A stretch of 64,000 nucleotides of DNA, from NCBI GenBank assembly GCA_001051155.2, contig JYIP02000002.1, positions 1,185,583-1,249,582 on the forward strand, in the 5' to 3' direction. Source of the DNA: Chrysoporthe austroafricana (taxonomy: Eukaryota; Ascomycota; Sordariomycetes; Diaporthales; Cryphonectriaceae). Below are positions 29,479-41,009 of this stretch, piece after piece; position 1 is the stretch's first letter, and each line of letters begins with the position of its first letter. Below the pieces are notes generated by a model that worked only from the letters and a program-made list of their open reading frames with translations, was not told the origin of the DNA and made no database searches. The position numbers and the translations under genes are program-made.

Positions 29479-30562
29479 TCATCCATTGTAATTAGAGCCA
29501 TACCTTTCCAAGCTCACTGGCGTGGTCTCTCGCCGCAGCTTTCGGACAAAATCCTCCCGCTCCTCATCTTCGAAATTGACAAAGTGTAAGATACATTCCA
29601 CTTCTTTCACAAGGCCGTCAACAACTTCCTCTCCAACACACATAGATCTTGTTGTCTGCTTGACATCAATAAACCCAGCGCCCAACATGGCTACCTGGAG
29701 AAAGGATGGAGAGTTGAATATTCTGCCTAGGTTTGATCCAGCCAGGTCAAACAGCCTTGGAACGATAGCCCACATAGGCTGTAAGGAGGTTTCTGTAGCA
29801 TGTTCCCGCGAGATGTCATAGAGCTCAATGAAACCGCCAGGCTTCAAGAAGCTGAAAGCCTTCCTCAAGAAAACATCCCAGCTTCGTACGCGCCCACGAA
29901 GCTCCGTACCTCTTATATAATCGTACCGTGGTGTGGCAATTGCTTCTGCGTCATTGGCGAAGTCGACCTTCTCAAAGTGGCATCTCTCGTCAGGTGAGGA
30001 TGATCTGCGCGCTCGAAGGCTAAGCACAGGATCAACTCCGATCACATGAGCATCAGGGTACGCTGATGCGTATTTCCTATGCGGTTGAACAGTCAGGACT
30101 TATTAGGCTGTGCGAGAATGCGTTTTATGTAGAAGATGACCATACCTCATCCAATTGCCTACACCACAGCCCACTTCAAGAACTAATTCGTTTGGAGGGT
30201 GCCGAAGAGGAGCGTCATGAAGATTGTCATGATGCAATAGACAGAAATTCTGCCATCTTGAGCACATCAGCCACCTATATCGCGAGAGGAGGCAGAGAGT
30301 TATACTGGTTGTGTACCACGGACTGGTACTCCGCTGTGGGATACCTTCCTGTTCATCAGCCTCATTACGATTGTAACAGAGTTTAGAAGATGGAACCCTA
30401 CCAAGGATCAAAGCCCCTGAAGTACTTTGTGCCCCTGATCGTAATTGTTGAGACATCTTCCCCAATGTCTTCAAAAATTGTGCTTGCCGACTCATTACTG
30501 TTTAGCCATGGGAGCTGAGGGGCTGGGCGCACAGCGAAAATGCTGGAGGGCGGAGCTGTCAT
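29479..30562 (-). CDS. SAM-dependent methyltransferase (class I, LaeA-like group), 5' half uncertain
   Basis: The last exon (30076-29479) and the one before (ending 30146) are joined by a GTATGG...GCATAG intron. Motif I is LVLEVGCGVGNWM (SAM binding), followed by VIGVDPVLS (acidic end of strand 2), FDYI-like YDYIRGTELRGRV, and FLRKAFSFLKPGGFIELYD (post-motif II/III). The C-terminal part is standard (VPRLFDLAGSNLGRIF, AGFIDVKQTTRS). A plausible N-terminus starts at ATG 30562 (MTAPPSSIF, then EDIGEDVSTITIRGTKYF). Between 30410 and 30240 I could not find an intron and frame combination that is clearly homologous: the register that keeps motif I open reads unlike the family, and another looks more natural but hits stops. 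It may be a pseudogene or have introns I misplace. Proteins of this group are small-molecule or regulatory methyltransferases; the substrate is unknown. Confidence 0.65.
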
Positions 30563-31454
30563 TTTGAATACGATGTAACCATTGTGGTGACAATAAGAGC
30601 ATATCAAGATGTCCTCAAAGAGAAATGCTTCATTACTTGTATTCATCGAGTTCAATGGAAAAGAGAATGGGGCTGATGGAGGCGCACCGTCTTCTGGGCT
30701 TGTTGATCCGGTGACCCGCATTGTTGTACTGCATGAATGCCACAGTGGACCCCAAACAACTACCTGTAAAGTGACGTCCTCTCTGCATCTGTCCATTCGT
30801 GTTCTACAGCGGAAGAATTTTCTTGGATGAAGCAGGAGTGGAGCGCTTGAGCGCGAGTGCACCCTGGTTGTTGAGTGTAATGTATCTCCAACCAGGCGAT
30901 CACAGGGACTTCTGACGTGGCATCCTTCTTCAGAAGGTGTTGACCCACACTACAAGTTGGTTCGATGACCTCGATGACTGATTCGACTTAACCATATGCG
31001 GCTCAACTCCTGTGGTAGGCGGTTTTGTCCACCCAGAAAAGCTCCGGACTCCCGGCTCGGACTTCAAGTTCATTCCGTTACGAACGGCTACTTATTCGTT
31101 TTAGCTTTGTGCTGTCATTGGGTCAACCCCTATCTCGGTTGATGTTGAAAGCATATGGTGTTGCAATATCATATACTTTAGGAAAAACTAACAATCACAG
31201 AGATGATACCTTACTCTTCTTCGCCCATCCTTACCCGCTTCTTCGAGATACCTTCCCTATGTATGCACCAGTCATCCTTTTCCCCACTCAACCTCTTTGA
31301 ACTGGAGTTGGATAGATGTATCGTATGCCTTGCGATGATTAAGAGTCATCCGCCCAGGCATCGTCTGCTATTGCTCTCTCCTTCAACAAATACTCCCCGT
31401 GTCTCATCCCAACCTAGGAATTACTCGTCGCTTTTGAACACTTACACAATCATC
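30563..31454. other. Intergenic, promoter of the second FHA-kinase-like gene
   Basis: No gene supported. CT-rich sequence at 31200-31440 precedes the ATG at 31455, as expected for a fungal 5' UTR. Confidence 0.4.
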
Positions 31455-33094
31455 ATGGATAACACCACTATATTTACTCTCCAGGTCCAGCTCCCAGATG
31501 ATTCTTGCATGATGTTTGCTCATGTAAAAATGGACCAGTATCCGCAGCACGCTCTGGGGTTCATAGTAGGCAGGAGCAATGATGCCGATATTCCAATCAT
31601 GTACATGAGTAACTCCTTGATCTTAAAGATTGACTGGGATTCTGGTTTTGTTCTGTTAAGCTCCACCACAGAGGGGCAGTACATTGAGCTGTCCAGCCAG
31701 GTAATGCAGCTGGCCGATGCCCTGGTCCTTCCGTGGAATTCCAATGTCAAAGTGTTTCTCTGTTCCGATCTCGATATATACAGTTCCAGTCTTACAATTC
31801 GACTTCCTGAGCAATCCGACAAGCATCGGAGGAACTGGTTTGCATATCGTGCAAGATATTTATCGCCAAAGACCTATCCCCTAGATCTTCGAGGCCTGGA
31901 AAAGCCTGACATCCATGGTCGTATCTACGGGGACTGTTTCTCTCCCGGTACGGATGTTAGGCCCGTCGTATTTCAATGGGGCGGGAAAGTCTTCGCCGTG
32001 AAGATACTCAAGGGTCCGGGGAAAGCTTTGTTGCATTTGCGTCACGTACGTCCTCGATTTCATATCAAGATAATGGCGAGCTAATTATTTACTCAAGAGA
32101 TACGTCCTTACACATTATTTTTTTCTCCACTAGCAATGAACTGTGGATAGAGCTCGCCAGGATGAACCTCGCTGAAGCACATGCCGGGCATCATTTCAAG
32201 GAGAACGAGCTCCCTACTCTCAACTCACAGATTCTGGGAGGGCTGGATTATCTGCATCAAAGAGGCATCATCATGAAAGGCCTCAAGCCTACAAAGATTC
32301 TTGTGTTTCAACGCCACCCTCTACAAATAAAAGTGGCACCGGAAATCTCATCACCTACCGACAATAGATACGCCGCCCCGGAGATCTCCGCATGTGAGAA
32401 ATACAACGGCAATGCCGACGTCTGGTCTCTGGGAATCATCAATCTTGAATTAATTTTTCAACTTCCGAAATACCCTGGGACGAATGAAGACTGGTACAGC
32501 ATGCTCGAAGAAATGCGCACTAGTGTACTCCAGCATGGTGAAGAGGGTTTGGACCATGTCTACGATTTCATCAACATCTTGCTTGAGCCTGACCCATCCA
32601 AGCGTCTTCAACCAAAGCAAGCTCTTCGGCATTGGAGTATTTGCTTTCTCTATGGCCCGGATGAGAGACTGGTTTTCATTGGCAGTCAACCCCATACTGT
32701 CATGTGTGCAACTTTGGATTGGCTCGGTACTCCAATTTCATTCTGCGAGACACTAGGTGTGGATGTTACGAAGCTTCTAGGACTCTTGCGTACAGAATTT
32801 TGTTGGAATGATGTACCGGAGGACATTCAGCGCTCACCTATGCTGGTCAGGAGTCTCGATGATGTAATGGGAAGGTACTTACCTCTTGAAGCGGTCTATG
32901 ACCTATTCTCTCGTCTCCGTATCGATTGGCCACCGATATCGATAATCGAAGAATGGTTACGGAAGAACGGGTCAGAGACATCTACAGGGTATACCAGCAA
33001 CGGACAATTGTTGGTCGCCGATTCTATACTGTCCACGGAAAGCGAGCCTTGGGTCGAGAGGGTGCAAACTTGGTTGAACAGTATAGTTCCTTAG
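31455..33094 (+). pseudogene. FHA-kinase-like gene: pseudokinase, with a frameshift at a T7 run
   Basis: Exon 1 is 31455-32045 and exon 2 starts at 32098 (intron GTACGT...CTCAAG, 52 nt). The N-terminus holds an FHA-like region (ALGFIVGRSNDADIPIMY...). The kinase lobe has AVKILKG (Lys kept). The catalytic loop reads GIIMKGLKPTKILV in place of HRDxKPxN, so the catalytic Asp is lost. The DFG is absent (IKVAPEISS) while APE is kept (YAAPEIS), as is DVWSLG. So it is a pseudokinase by sequence. Reading from exon 1 through the intron gives RYVLTHYFF and then a stop. One T fewer in 32118-32124 joins it to STSNELWIELARMN, which stays open to TAG at 33094. The tail (about 32640-33094) has no recognised domain. 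It is related in architecture to the intact kinase at 21606 and may be a decayed duplicate or a once-functional decoy. Confidence 0.65.
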
Positions 33095-36000
33095 CCTATA
33101 GGCTAATGAATCCCGCCCGAGCTCTTGCGTTGCTGCATCTGGGTAACCGCGTACGGTTTTTCAATACAATGAACTATTTTATACTTCTAGGACTGACTTC
33201 TTCAGAAGCCTCGTCGCCTTCGCATTCCGTTTGAATCGTTTGTGACTTTTTATTGCAATTATTGTTCATAGATAATATCGCGAAACCCTCAGAGTCGTTC
33301 AGAGCAAAATTGATGTAATTCTATAACATTTTGACAAACTATGTGCCGTCTACGTGTTGTCTTGATGATCCAAGTACAGCTCTACAGTTATGATATCGAT
33401 GCAGTGACCTGTCTTGTTTGCTTGGAGGCTTTTGTTTTAGATGACAAGTTGCATATTGTTGTCGTCGATCGTTATCGTTTCGAAAACACTAGGCATGAAC
33501 ACAAGGTCGATAATTTCGACAAGACCTATGGCAAAGAAATTGCGAGGTTGTCTCTAGCAGCGCTTGGCGTTACGAGGGACCCCTCCGCCGCCGGCGCCGC
33601 ATTGCCTATAAGTAGGACGGCCTTTTATCAATATCCACTTGGCCTTGAATTTAATAGTATGTATTGCTCTCCCACTTAATTTGGTCCCTGCTTAGACGCT
33701 CGGCGTGCTCGAGTCGTTTGTCTCTCGAATGTACGTGTCTATTTTTCCAACGTCGCTCAGCTAGTCGGCGGTACACATTAGTTCTCTAATTTATCCGTCA
33801 TCTAACCAGATGCTTCGTATCGTCAATATATTTTCTAGATCCCTTCGTCCTTTAGTATTCTTCTCTATTGTTCGTGTACACTTCGTCTAACCAAGTCCCT
33901 GCTCCGGTCATGGTTCTTGGCATACGACGAACTAATGAATGGCTTGATGCTTTTGGAGCATATGTTAGTCATATGTGTAGAGAGTCGGTGTCAAGACAAC
34001 AAAGACGCCCGCTAATGCGATGCCCTCAAACGGCAAGTTTGGCTCGCTGCTACAGCTCGGGAAGTCATAATGACTTTTTCCCAGTCTGATCAACCTTTCA
34101 AGAAGCGTAGCAAGCCTCCCAAAGCGAAGCCAGCTAAAGCTATCTAGATATTCGTCGAGATTCTCTAAAATCGACGACGACTTACTATAATAGACGACGG
34201 AGCACTAGACTAGTCGGCTAATCACTTAGTAGAACAGAGGATGGGCGAGACTAAAGGAGATGCGAACCGTTTGACTTAAGTTTTACCGCCAAATCTTCAT
34301 CTCACGCTTAGTCACTACTACTCATGTAACCCAATGAATTCTTGAGCGTTACAAAAAGCAGCCTAGATCTTCTGAGAGCTAGTCGGGCCTTGTGAGGGAC
34401 GAGCTCACGGCTTCAAATGCTCCTACATGCCACCTTGCTGATTCAGGCAAGAATATCGTTATCATGTAGGCCTTCCGTTATAAGGGACGATAAAACATTT
34501 CTGACATGGCTGTCATAGCTGTCTTGGGAAGGCAGAGAGGCGATGAACTCCATGGGCGCTTGGAAAGGGCGGTTAGTGATCATTCCTTGCTTCCACTTCT
34601 CCGGAAACTACAGAAGCAGTTTGATCGACTAATCCCATGCGGCAAACTCAAGCCAGGAATCATGCTCCAAACTGACACGAAATCAATACGTACCAAGCGG
34701 GGCTATGCAACCCAAAGCCGAGTATCCGACGGTTCAGGACGTCAGAGGGTCTAGTGCGGACAAAATAGGGTGCTCAGCTCTGAATATACGAAGGAACTTC
34801 CCTCTCACTCTCGTCCGCATCCTTCTCCTTCTTCTTTCGCAAGTCACGCTCCAAGTATACCTAGTCTGTTCGCACTGCCCTTCAGTCAGCCTAGTCTGAA
34901 CTCGTACTCCCGAAAAATCATGGAGTCTAGAGAAATGATCTAAGTTCGTTAAAATTCCCGTTATGAATTGGGCAGGTTTAGTCTCCTGCTTGAGCGTGCG
35001 CGAAAAGTCCTGGTGGTTACTGGCGCGAGGCTTAGTACAGCTGCAGGACTTTCGGTATGAGATTCTCTTCCGCCAGTATTATAAGACAAATCAATTGACA
35101 TATCTAAGAACTTTGGATCATTCAACGGGCTATATGCAGAGGGCGACCTGTTCAGTGAATCACCCTCGAATGATGGCACATTTGAGGGGAGACCTCCAGA
35201 GGCCCGCTTTGTCTTTACGCAATATCCATGGCTAGCAAACCGACGGAACTTCGTATCTATCTCGTTGAGTCACGCAATATGGGCGGCTTCTTCGATGCTA
35301 TACCCAGAATATCGACATGCTTGAGGAGAAGGCGGGGTTCTCAACGGGCATGGGGTAGAATGACGTGGATTGAGTACAGCTTGGTCTCTCCGGCTGCTAC
35401 GCTGCAATTATTCTCTGAGGCTTCGACATGGAGCGGATTCCGCCGTGATATCCTGAGAGGTTAAGATCTGGCTTGCCCGTATTGTACGGAGATCTCTCAG
35501 GCTCGAATCTCCGCGTCTAGCGCATGTCGGACTAGCTCTTCCCCCAGGACGGAGCTCGAGGCCTCCCCCTTCAAGCCCGAGCCTTCAAAGCACCACAGGA
35601 TGCGCGATGCGGATCTGCCATCTTCGTCGTCATCATCGTCATCGCTGCGCCGGTCTGATCTGGCCCGGATCCCTCACTACTATGGGGTTGAGATATGCAC
35701 CCGTGAAATCCTCAGGCGGATCAATACGCTGTCCAGGTGGGACGAGCCGTGCCCTCATTAGCTGTGCGGGATCTCATTTCATGTCAAGGTTATGTGGATT
35801 CTCTGTCATAGGCCGTCCTCACCACGATGCATCCCAGTGTGGCGTTGTCTTGCTCGCATATTCTCTTCGTCTAGAAAATTGTTCACCAGGTATGTTGTAT
35901 TCTCCCATGCAGCATAATAGACTGATCTTTCACAATGCCATACACTCTTTCCAAGCTTCGTTTCAATTACGTGATAGTGATATCGAAGTCGATCAACCGT

Positions 36001-37197
36001 ACAAAACCAAATGACAACGGGAACTCCCTTCTTCTATATTCTTCTTTTCTCCCTTTGACATTTCTCATGTCGCCCTCGCCCTCGGACCGTTTATTGACTG
36101 CTGATAACCCACTAACAAGTTCGGGTAAGTGGCACCCACTTGGATAAGGACCATTAAAATTATGATTCTATATGTAGGCAGTGTTTTGATTGCAGTACGA
36201 GCATTTAAGCCAAATATAGCCAATATTGCAGAACACTGTTCTAATTCTGCATGCGATTACTAGTTCGAGGCTGGCTTGAGGCCGGCACAGGCAACAGGCA
36301 TGTGGCCTCCATGCTGGAAAAGAAAGAGGGACGAAGGACGGTTTGCAAGCGAGTGGCGATGGAGGTGGATATATGGCCCCTAACAAGTAGGAAGCGCTGA
36401 GTTGCAAAACAATCGAGAGACTAACAGGGCACCGAATACGCTTGAGGGCGCGAACACGCCGTGATAGATCCGATGAAGCAGCGAGGACAAACGAAGTGCC
36501 CGAGAAGATCTAGGCCGTGACTACGAATGAGACGACCGCGAGAGCCGCGGGAGCAGACACTAGCTGCGAGCATCCGTCTGCAGAGTCTATTTGAAGGACA
36601 AGGCTCCGGCAGGGAGTGCTCGAAAGCCGCAAACAGGCCCCCGACCGCGAGGACCCGAGACCGGAGTTTGCTCGCAAAATTCGAAAACAAGGCGACAAAA
36701 AGTGCTTGATGGCGTCTGGTTAAGGAAACGCGTGCAGCCGGTAGCAGTGACCATGTCCCTGTTGGACATCTTCGAGGGCTACGAATAGCCTTTGACCAAA
36801 GGCGTCCTCGCCGGGGCCGAAAGCTCTCCTCCTGTCCGAGTTCTTGACCCCGCCCATCCTCACATGCAGATAAGATGCAGACTGGTATTGCACAATGTCG
36901 CACAGCAGCGGGTCAAGCCTGTTTTATATTGGTACTTAGTAATGCTTTTGCAGCTGCTCGTCCGCTTTGTTCTTCTATTGGTAATTAGTTGATTATGAAA
37001 ACAAAGCTATTCCAAATTGCTCTTATAGAGCCTTATGTGATAAAATATAAAATTCTCGCTTCCTTTCCTGATTACGTTTTTCTTGGGTTTCATCTCTCTT
37101 TTACTTCTAAAATATCAACTGCTTCATGCTTAATAATATACATTTGCAGCTTTACGTTCGTCACTTTTCACCCTTCCAAGTGAAATTTATATAAGCC
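33095..37197. other. Gene-poor AT-rich region
   Basis: About 4 kb with only short frames. A RIP-like coding relic at 34080-34420 is listed separately. A 112-codon plus-strand frame at 33341-33679 and a Cys-rich minus-strand frame at 36421-36903 have no family features; the latter sits in a locally GC-richer island. Frequent TA-rich words suggest old repeat DNA. No tRNA, array or intact transposon was seen. Confidence 0.4.
34080..34420 (+). pseudogene. Nonsense-riddled coding relic, possibly a RIP-mutated element
   Basis: One frame reads like protein (RGWARLKEMRTV, LKFYRQIFISRLVTTTHVTQ, LERYKKQPRSS) but is broken by about eight TAG/TAA/TGA codons. All of these are one C-to-T change from CAG, CAA or CGA. 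This is what repeat-induced point mutation leaves. The original gene is not identified; a retroelement gag-like or repeat-encoded protein is possible. Confidence 0.35.
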
Positions 37198-37824
37198 ATG
37201 GATCAATATTACATTATCAGAAGTCACATTGTATACGCTGCGCGACAAGATATTCATGAAGGGAGCCGACGTGATCCGTGGGTGATTCAAGCTCCGCCTG
37301 CAAATGCGGTGCATCAAATTCCGCCCAATATCTTCCCGAACAATGAAGCAGAGCGAGCGGCGGGCCGTCTGATCCTGACCCACATATTCGAAAAAACTGG
37401 ACACGATCTTGCCGCGATCCTCTTATTTGAGTCCCAGCGGGATGCAACCCGGCGCGCGAATAAGTATCCCGACAATCGTGTTCTGGAGGTGAATCTGGTA
37501 GGAAACATATACAGGGAATTAGATCAATATATTAGGGAGGTCCGATATACTGGTCCCAGGCCGCGAATTGATGGAAGGGCATTCCTCGTCTTTGCTGCGA
37601 TGCCGAGTAGGGGTGTTACTGAGGCAGAAAGACGAGTGCAAGAGGCGCAAGCCGCCGGGGGAAGTGGAGGCGCCGGGGGAAGCGGAGGCGCCGGGGCAGC
37701 TGGGGGCGCTGAGGCAGGTGAAGGCGCCGCGCGAGAGCGAGGGAGGCCGGCGGAGCAGGGTCGAGTTAACCGGAAGGCGAACCGTTCCGGATCCACGAGG
37801 GGGCGGAAGCCACGTGCCGACTAG
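37198..37824 (+). CDS. Orphan 208-aa protein with a Gly/Ala/Arg-rich tail
   Basis: Uninterrupted ATG-to-stop frame in an otherwise gene-poor region. Residues 1-145 look globular (HIVYAARQDIHEG, NEAERAAGRLILTHIFEKTG, LVGNIYRELDQYIREVRYTG, RAFLVFAAMPSRGV). The tail from about 150 is low complexity, GGSGGAGGSGGAGAAGG, encoded by an 18-bp-type repeat, then basic (NRKANRSGSTRGRKPRAD). No signal peptide, membrane segment or named domain. The GC-rich 3' part contrasts with the AT-rich surroundings, suggesting constraint or recent arrival. Only one exon was found; function not assignable. Confidence 0.55.
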   Translation: MDQYYIIRSHIVYAARQDIHEGSRRDPWVIQAPPANAVHQIPPNIFPNNEAERAAGRLILTHIFEKTGHDLAAILLFESQRDATRRANKYPDNRVLEVNLVGNIYRELDQYIREVRYTGPRPRIDGRAFLVFAAMPSRGVTEAERRVQEAQAAGGSGGAGGSGGAGAAGGAEAGEGAARERGRPAEQGRVNRKANRSGSTRGRKPRAD

Positions 37825-39190
37825 AGGGCAAACCACCAGAAGAGGTCAACCCAGTGGGGATAGGGCCACGTCGGCCGGGATTCAACATCCCCGAACCAGG
37901 ACATCTCTAATGCAAGAAATTGGCAGGATCTCGAGTGTATAGGTGACCCAGGATCAGGGGTAGGCATCTGATCATTTGGATTACGACGGTCATGGCAATG
38001 AGCCAGGTGAGCTACATGAGCCCGAACTGGAGAGCTGAAGACTTAAGAATAAACATTTTATCAAGACCCACTCGAGAATGCGTATTAAAGTCCGAGATAT
38101 GTACCTAAAATGGAAAACTGTCAAGAGAGAGAAGTCGACCTGATTGGAATCAGGCAGAGCGAAATAAAATGTATGCAACCGGTTGAATGCTACTGAACAA
38201 CAAAGTTGGATAAGATGGGATTCATAAATAAAGAAGGACGTCGGTACTTCGCGTTCCAAGGTTTATCACATACGTAGTTACAAAGGCTCTGAGAGATTTT
38301 GCAAAATTTTCATTCAATCGGAGCCTATGCCCCTTCAGCCCCCAGGTCGCTGTCAGTATCAATCTAGTCAAATGACTCAGAGATCAAAACATACAGGACC
38401 TCTATCACCTGAGGCAAAATCAGAAGGCAAGGCAGCGAGGCACGATGTTCGCAAGTTGACGCGGGAGTTACTGGCCGTGGTTTGCCTATGCTCTGACCGT
38501 CGTGCAAGAATGAGGCTGACGGAATCCCAGACTTCTCTCAGCGAATGGACACGGGATCATGCTATGGTGTGGTGGATGCTATGTCTGGTTAGGTTCTGTG
38601 GAGCTTTCTCGGCCTACCGGTATATGTGAAGCATAAAGCTAACGAAGAGTGACAGACAGTTGCCCATCTAGGATGCCCTGAAATACTAAAGATATGTACC
38701 TTCCTCGTGTTAAGGGCTGTTACATTCTCTGGGCTGGGGCACCGTGAGACTTGCTACTACCCTTATCTCTGGGTGCAATTCCGCTTCAAGGCTCTTGTTT
38801 TAAATCTGCGCGATATGTGGCTCTAGCTGCAAACACTTGCTCTAGTTTTTGTACTCTCTGAATGGATATTCTTTGGACAATACTAGCAGAAACTTGCGCT
38901 TCCCTTGTCGTGGACTTTCCCTGAAGAGAGCCAGGTTACTCCAAGTCTCGCAGTGAGCTTAGTATGTGAGCTGGGGGTTGCGTGGGAGCCGAGGTGGATA
39001 ATCGATCCCTATTTCTATATGTGACAAAGCAAATGGAGTACTTTCACGTCGCACTCTATCGGGTTTGAATATGTTTTCATAACTAGCTGTATATTTGAGG
39101 ATAAGAAGATAGTCAAGATAAGTAGCTTCAATACTAACCTACGTAAAATAGATTGGATTTCAGAGAGGAGGTCGTTTACTTGGCTAGTTG
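37825..39190. other. Intergenic, nothing recognised
   Basis: AT-rich by eye. A 100-codon plus-strand frame at 38327-38629 has no family features. It lies downstream of both flanking genes and holds no obvious promoter. Confidence 0.4.
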
Positions 39191-41009
39191 TTATATCATG
39201 AGAGACTCAATATGCATTCCCTCCCGCGCGCAGAACGTATACGTAATATCCAACCTGGCCGCAGACTGTCCACTGACGACATGGACCCAAGAAATAGCCT
39301 CGATCCTTTGCCATATAGCAATTTGTTCCATGCTCTGTGTCATTTCCCCCTCCTTAGACCCACCCTCTTCAATCTCGATTACCCGCTCAACCACCCTGGC
39401 AGTAGAGATGCTATCCCAAACCGCCTCCCGTATCGGTTGCCGTCGCAAGATACTCAAGACCTCACGTCGGACCACGGGATGCCGGCATTTGACCCCGATT
39501 ATGTAAAGCACGGGGACAATTCCGATCTCCGGCGTAAAAGTCGGCTTTAACGACCCCGAATACCGCTCATGCGCCGCCGCTACGTCGCCCGCCAAGGCCA
39601 CGCATTGCTGGAACTGGGGCAGGAAGTTGTCATAGTCCATTTCCCCGCCAGGCCCGTGACTACTGAGGAAAGTCCATGCGATAGTATGTTGTAGGCGTAG
39701 CAGTAATATGAGCCGGTAAGTCTCAGAATTTGTCTCATAGGAGCTGCCTTGTTGCAGCATGTTTTCGAAGAGACTCGACCACGTTTCCAACTGCCCGAGA
39801 ACGATACCCTTAAGTGACGAAGATAACGGCGGCATCTCACCCATCGGGGACATTTGCTGCTCCGTGTTGCGCAGTCTCATTACCCGAGCGACGAGGATCT
39901 GGAGGTGGTCGGCGGCTTGGTCGAGGGACCGAAAGGCACTGTCGGAGGGCGGAAGCTGGGACGTAAGTGTCTCTTGGATATCGGCGGGATTCCAGTCGAT
40001 CAGAAACATTACGGCCTGCATGTCGAGACGGCGGATCTGCCTTGTGACCTGGCAGATAAGAGTGCGAACTCCTGAGGGTTTGGCATTGTCATATGTATTG
40101 TTGTTGTTCAGCATAGCCTTGTCGATGTTGCGCGAGAGCTCCACGCCTCCGCGTAGATGCTTTATTGCTTGTACGTAGTTGCCTGCCAGATGATCAAAGC
40201 AGATGAAGAGATAGCAGACTAAAAGGGTGATGGCTGTTATTTCAGTGTTGTCACCAATTTCCTGGTTCAGAAGAAGTTGGATGGCCCGATTATAGTGAAG
40301 CAAGGGAGCCTTATCCGGTAGCCAGTCTCTCGAGGCTTGCGGTCGGTGAACACGGTCGCTAGAATCGCGATCCAGGTAGTTCCGGTGGATTAAGGCCAGA
40401 GCAATGGCGGCACACCGCACTGATGGCACTGTTTGGGAGAAGAACATGAGAGTCTTCCGCCATGATTCGCAGGGGTAGTATTCATTCAGATGCTTGATCG
40501 AAATATACTCGAAAAAACACATTGCCTCTGTTTGGGATGGCCCAGTCGCTGGTAAGATCATAAAGGGTCCAAGATTCTGCAGAATGAGGCCACGGTGTTT
40601 TGCGGGCCATTGTTCTGGCTGATATGAACTGATCGTGGTGCAAGGGTGGTAACTGTCGCAGCTCTCTGCTCTGTTGGCCTTCTCGCTGTGATGATAACTT
40701 GATTCAATCTCGGTCTTGAAAGGGAGGGGTAGTTCACTGTAGCCGTCACAGGTTCGACCTGTGGACTGGCATTTCAAGCATGAAGGCCGAGACAAATCGC
40801 ATTTGATTCGCCTTATCCTGAGAGGTGCACCGAGGTTGAGTGTCAGTTTTTGAGTTTTCGAACACAACTGATCGCAATGCAGCAATACGCGGAGTCAAGA
40901 CTCACTTGCAAGTCTTACAGCCTAGTCTTGACTTTGGAGCGAACTTGCGAGGTTTTCTTCTCCAGGCTTGATTGGCCGTCTTGGTGTTCTCGTTCTTAAT
41001 CTTGCCCAT
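39191..41009 (-). CDS. Zn2Cys6 (Gal4-type) fungal transcription factor, 576 aa
   Basis: Exon 1 (41009-40906) and exon 2 (40817-39191) are joined by an intron starting GTGAGT and ending CTCAG. The junction lies inside the zinc cluster and completes it: GCKTCKIRRIKCD then PSCLKCQSTGRTC, i.e. six Cys at canonical spacing, after a basic start (RRKPRKFAPKSR). The rest is the usual helical fungal-specific transcription factor region (MCFFEYISIKHLNEYYPC, SVRCAAIALALIHRN, TLLVCYLFICFDHLAGNY). It binds CGG-type DNA sites in the nucleus and likely controls neighbouring genes. It is divergent from the secreted peptidase at 41609, with about 600 bases between them that contain direct repeats. No lesion seen. 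Confidence 0.93.
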
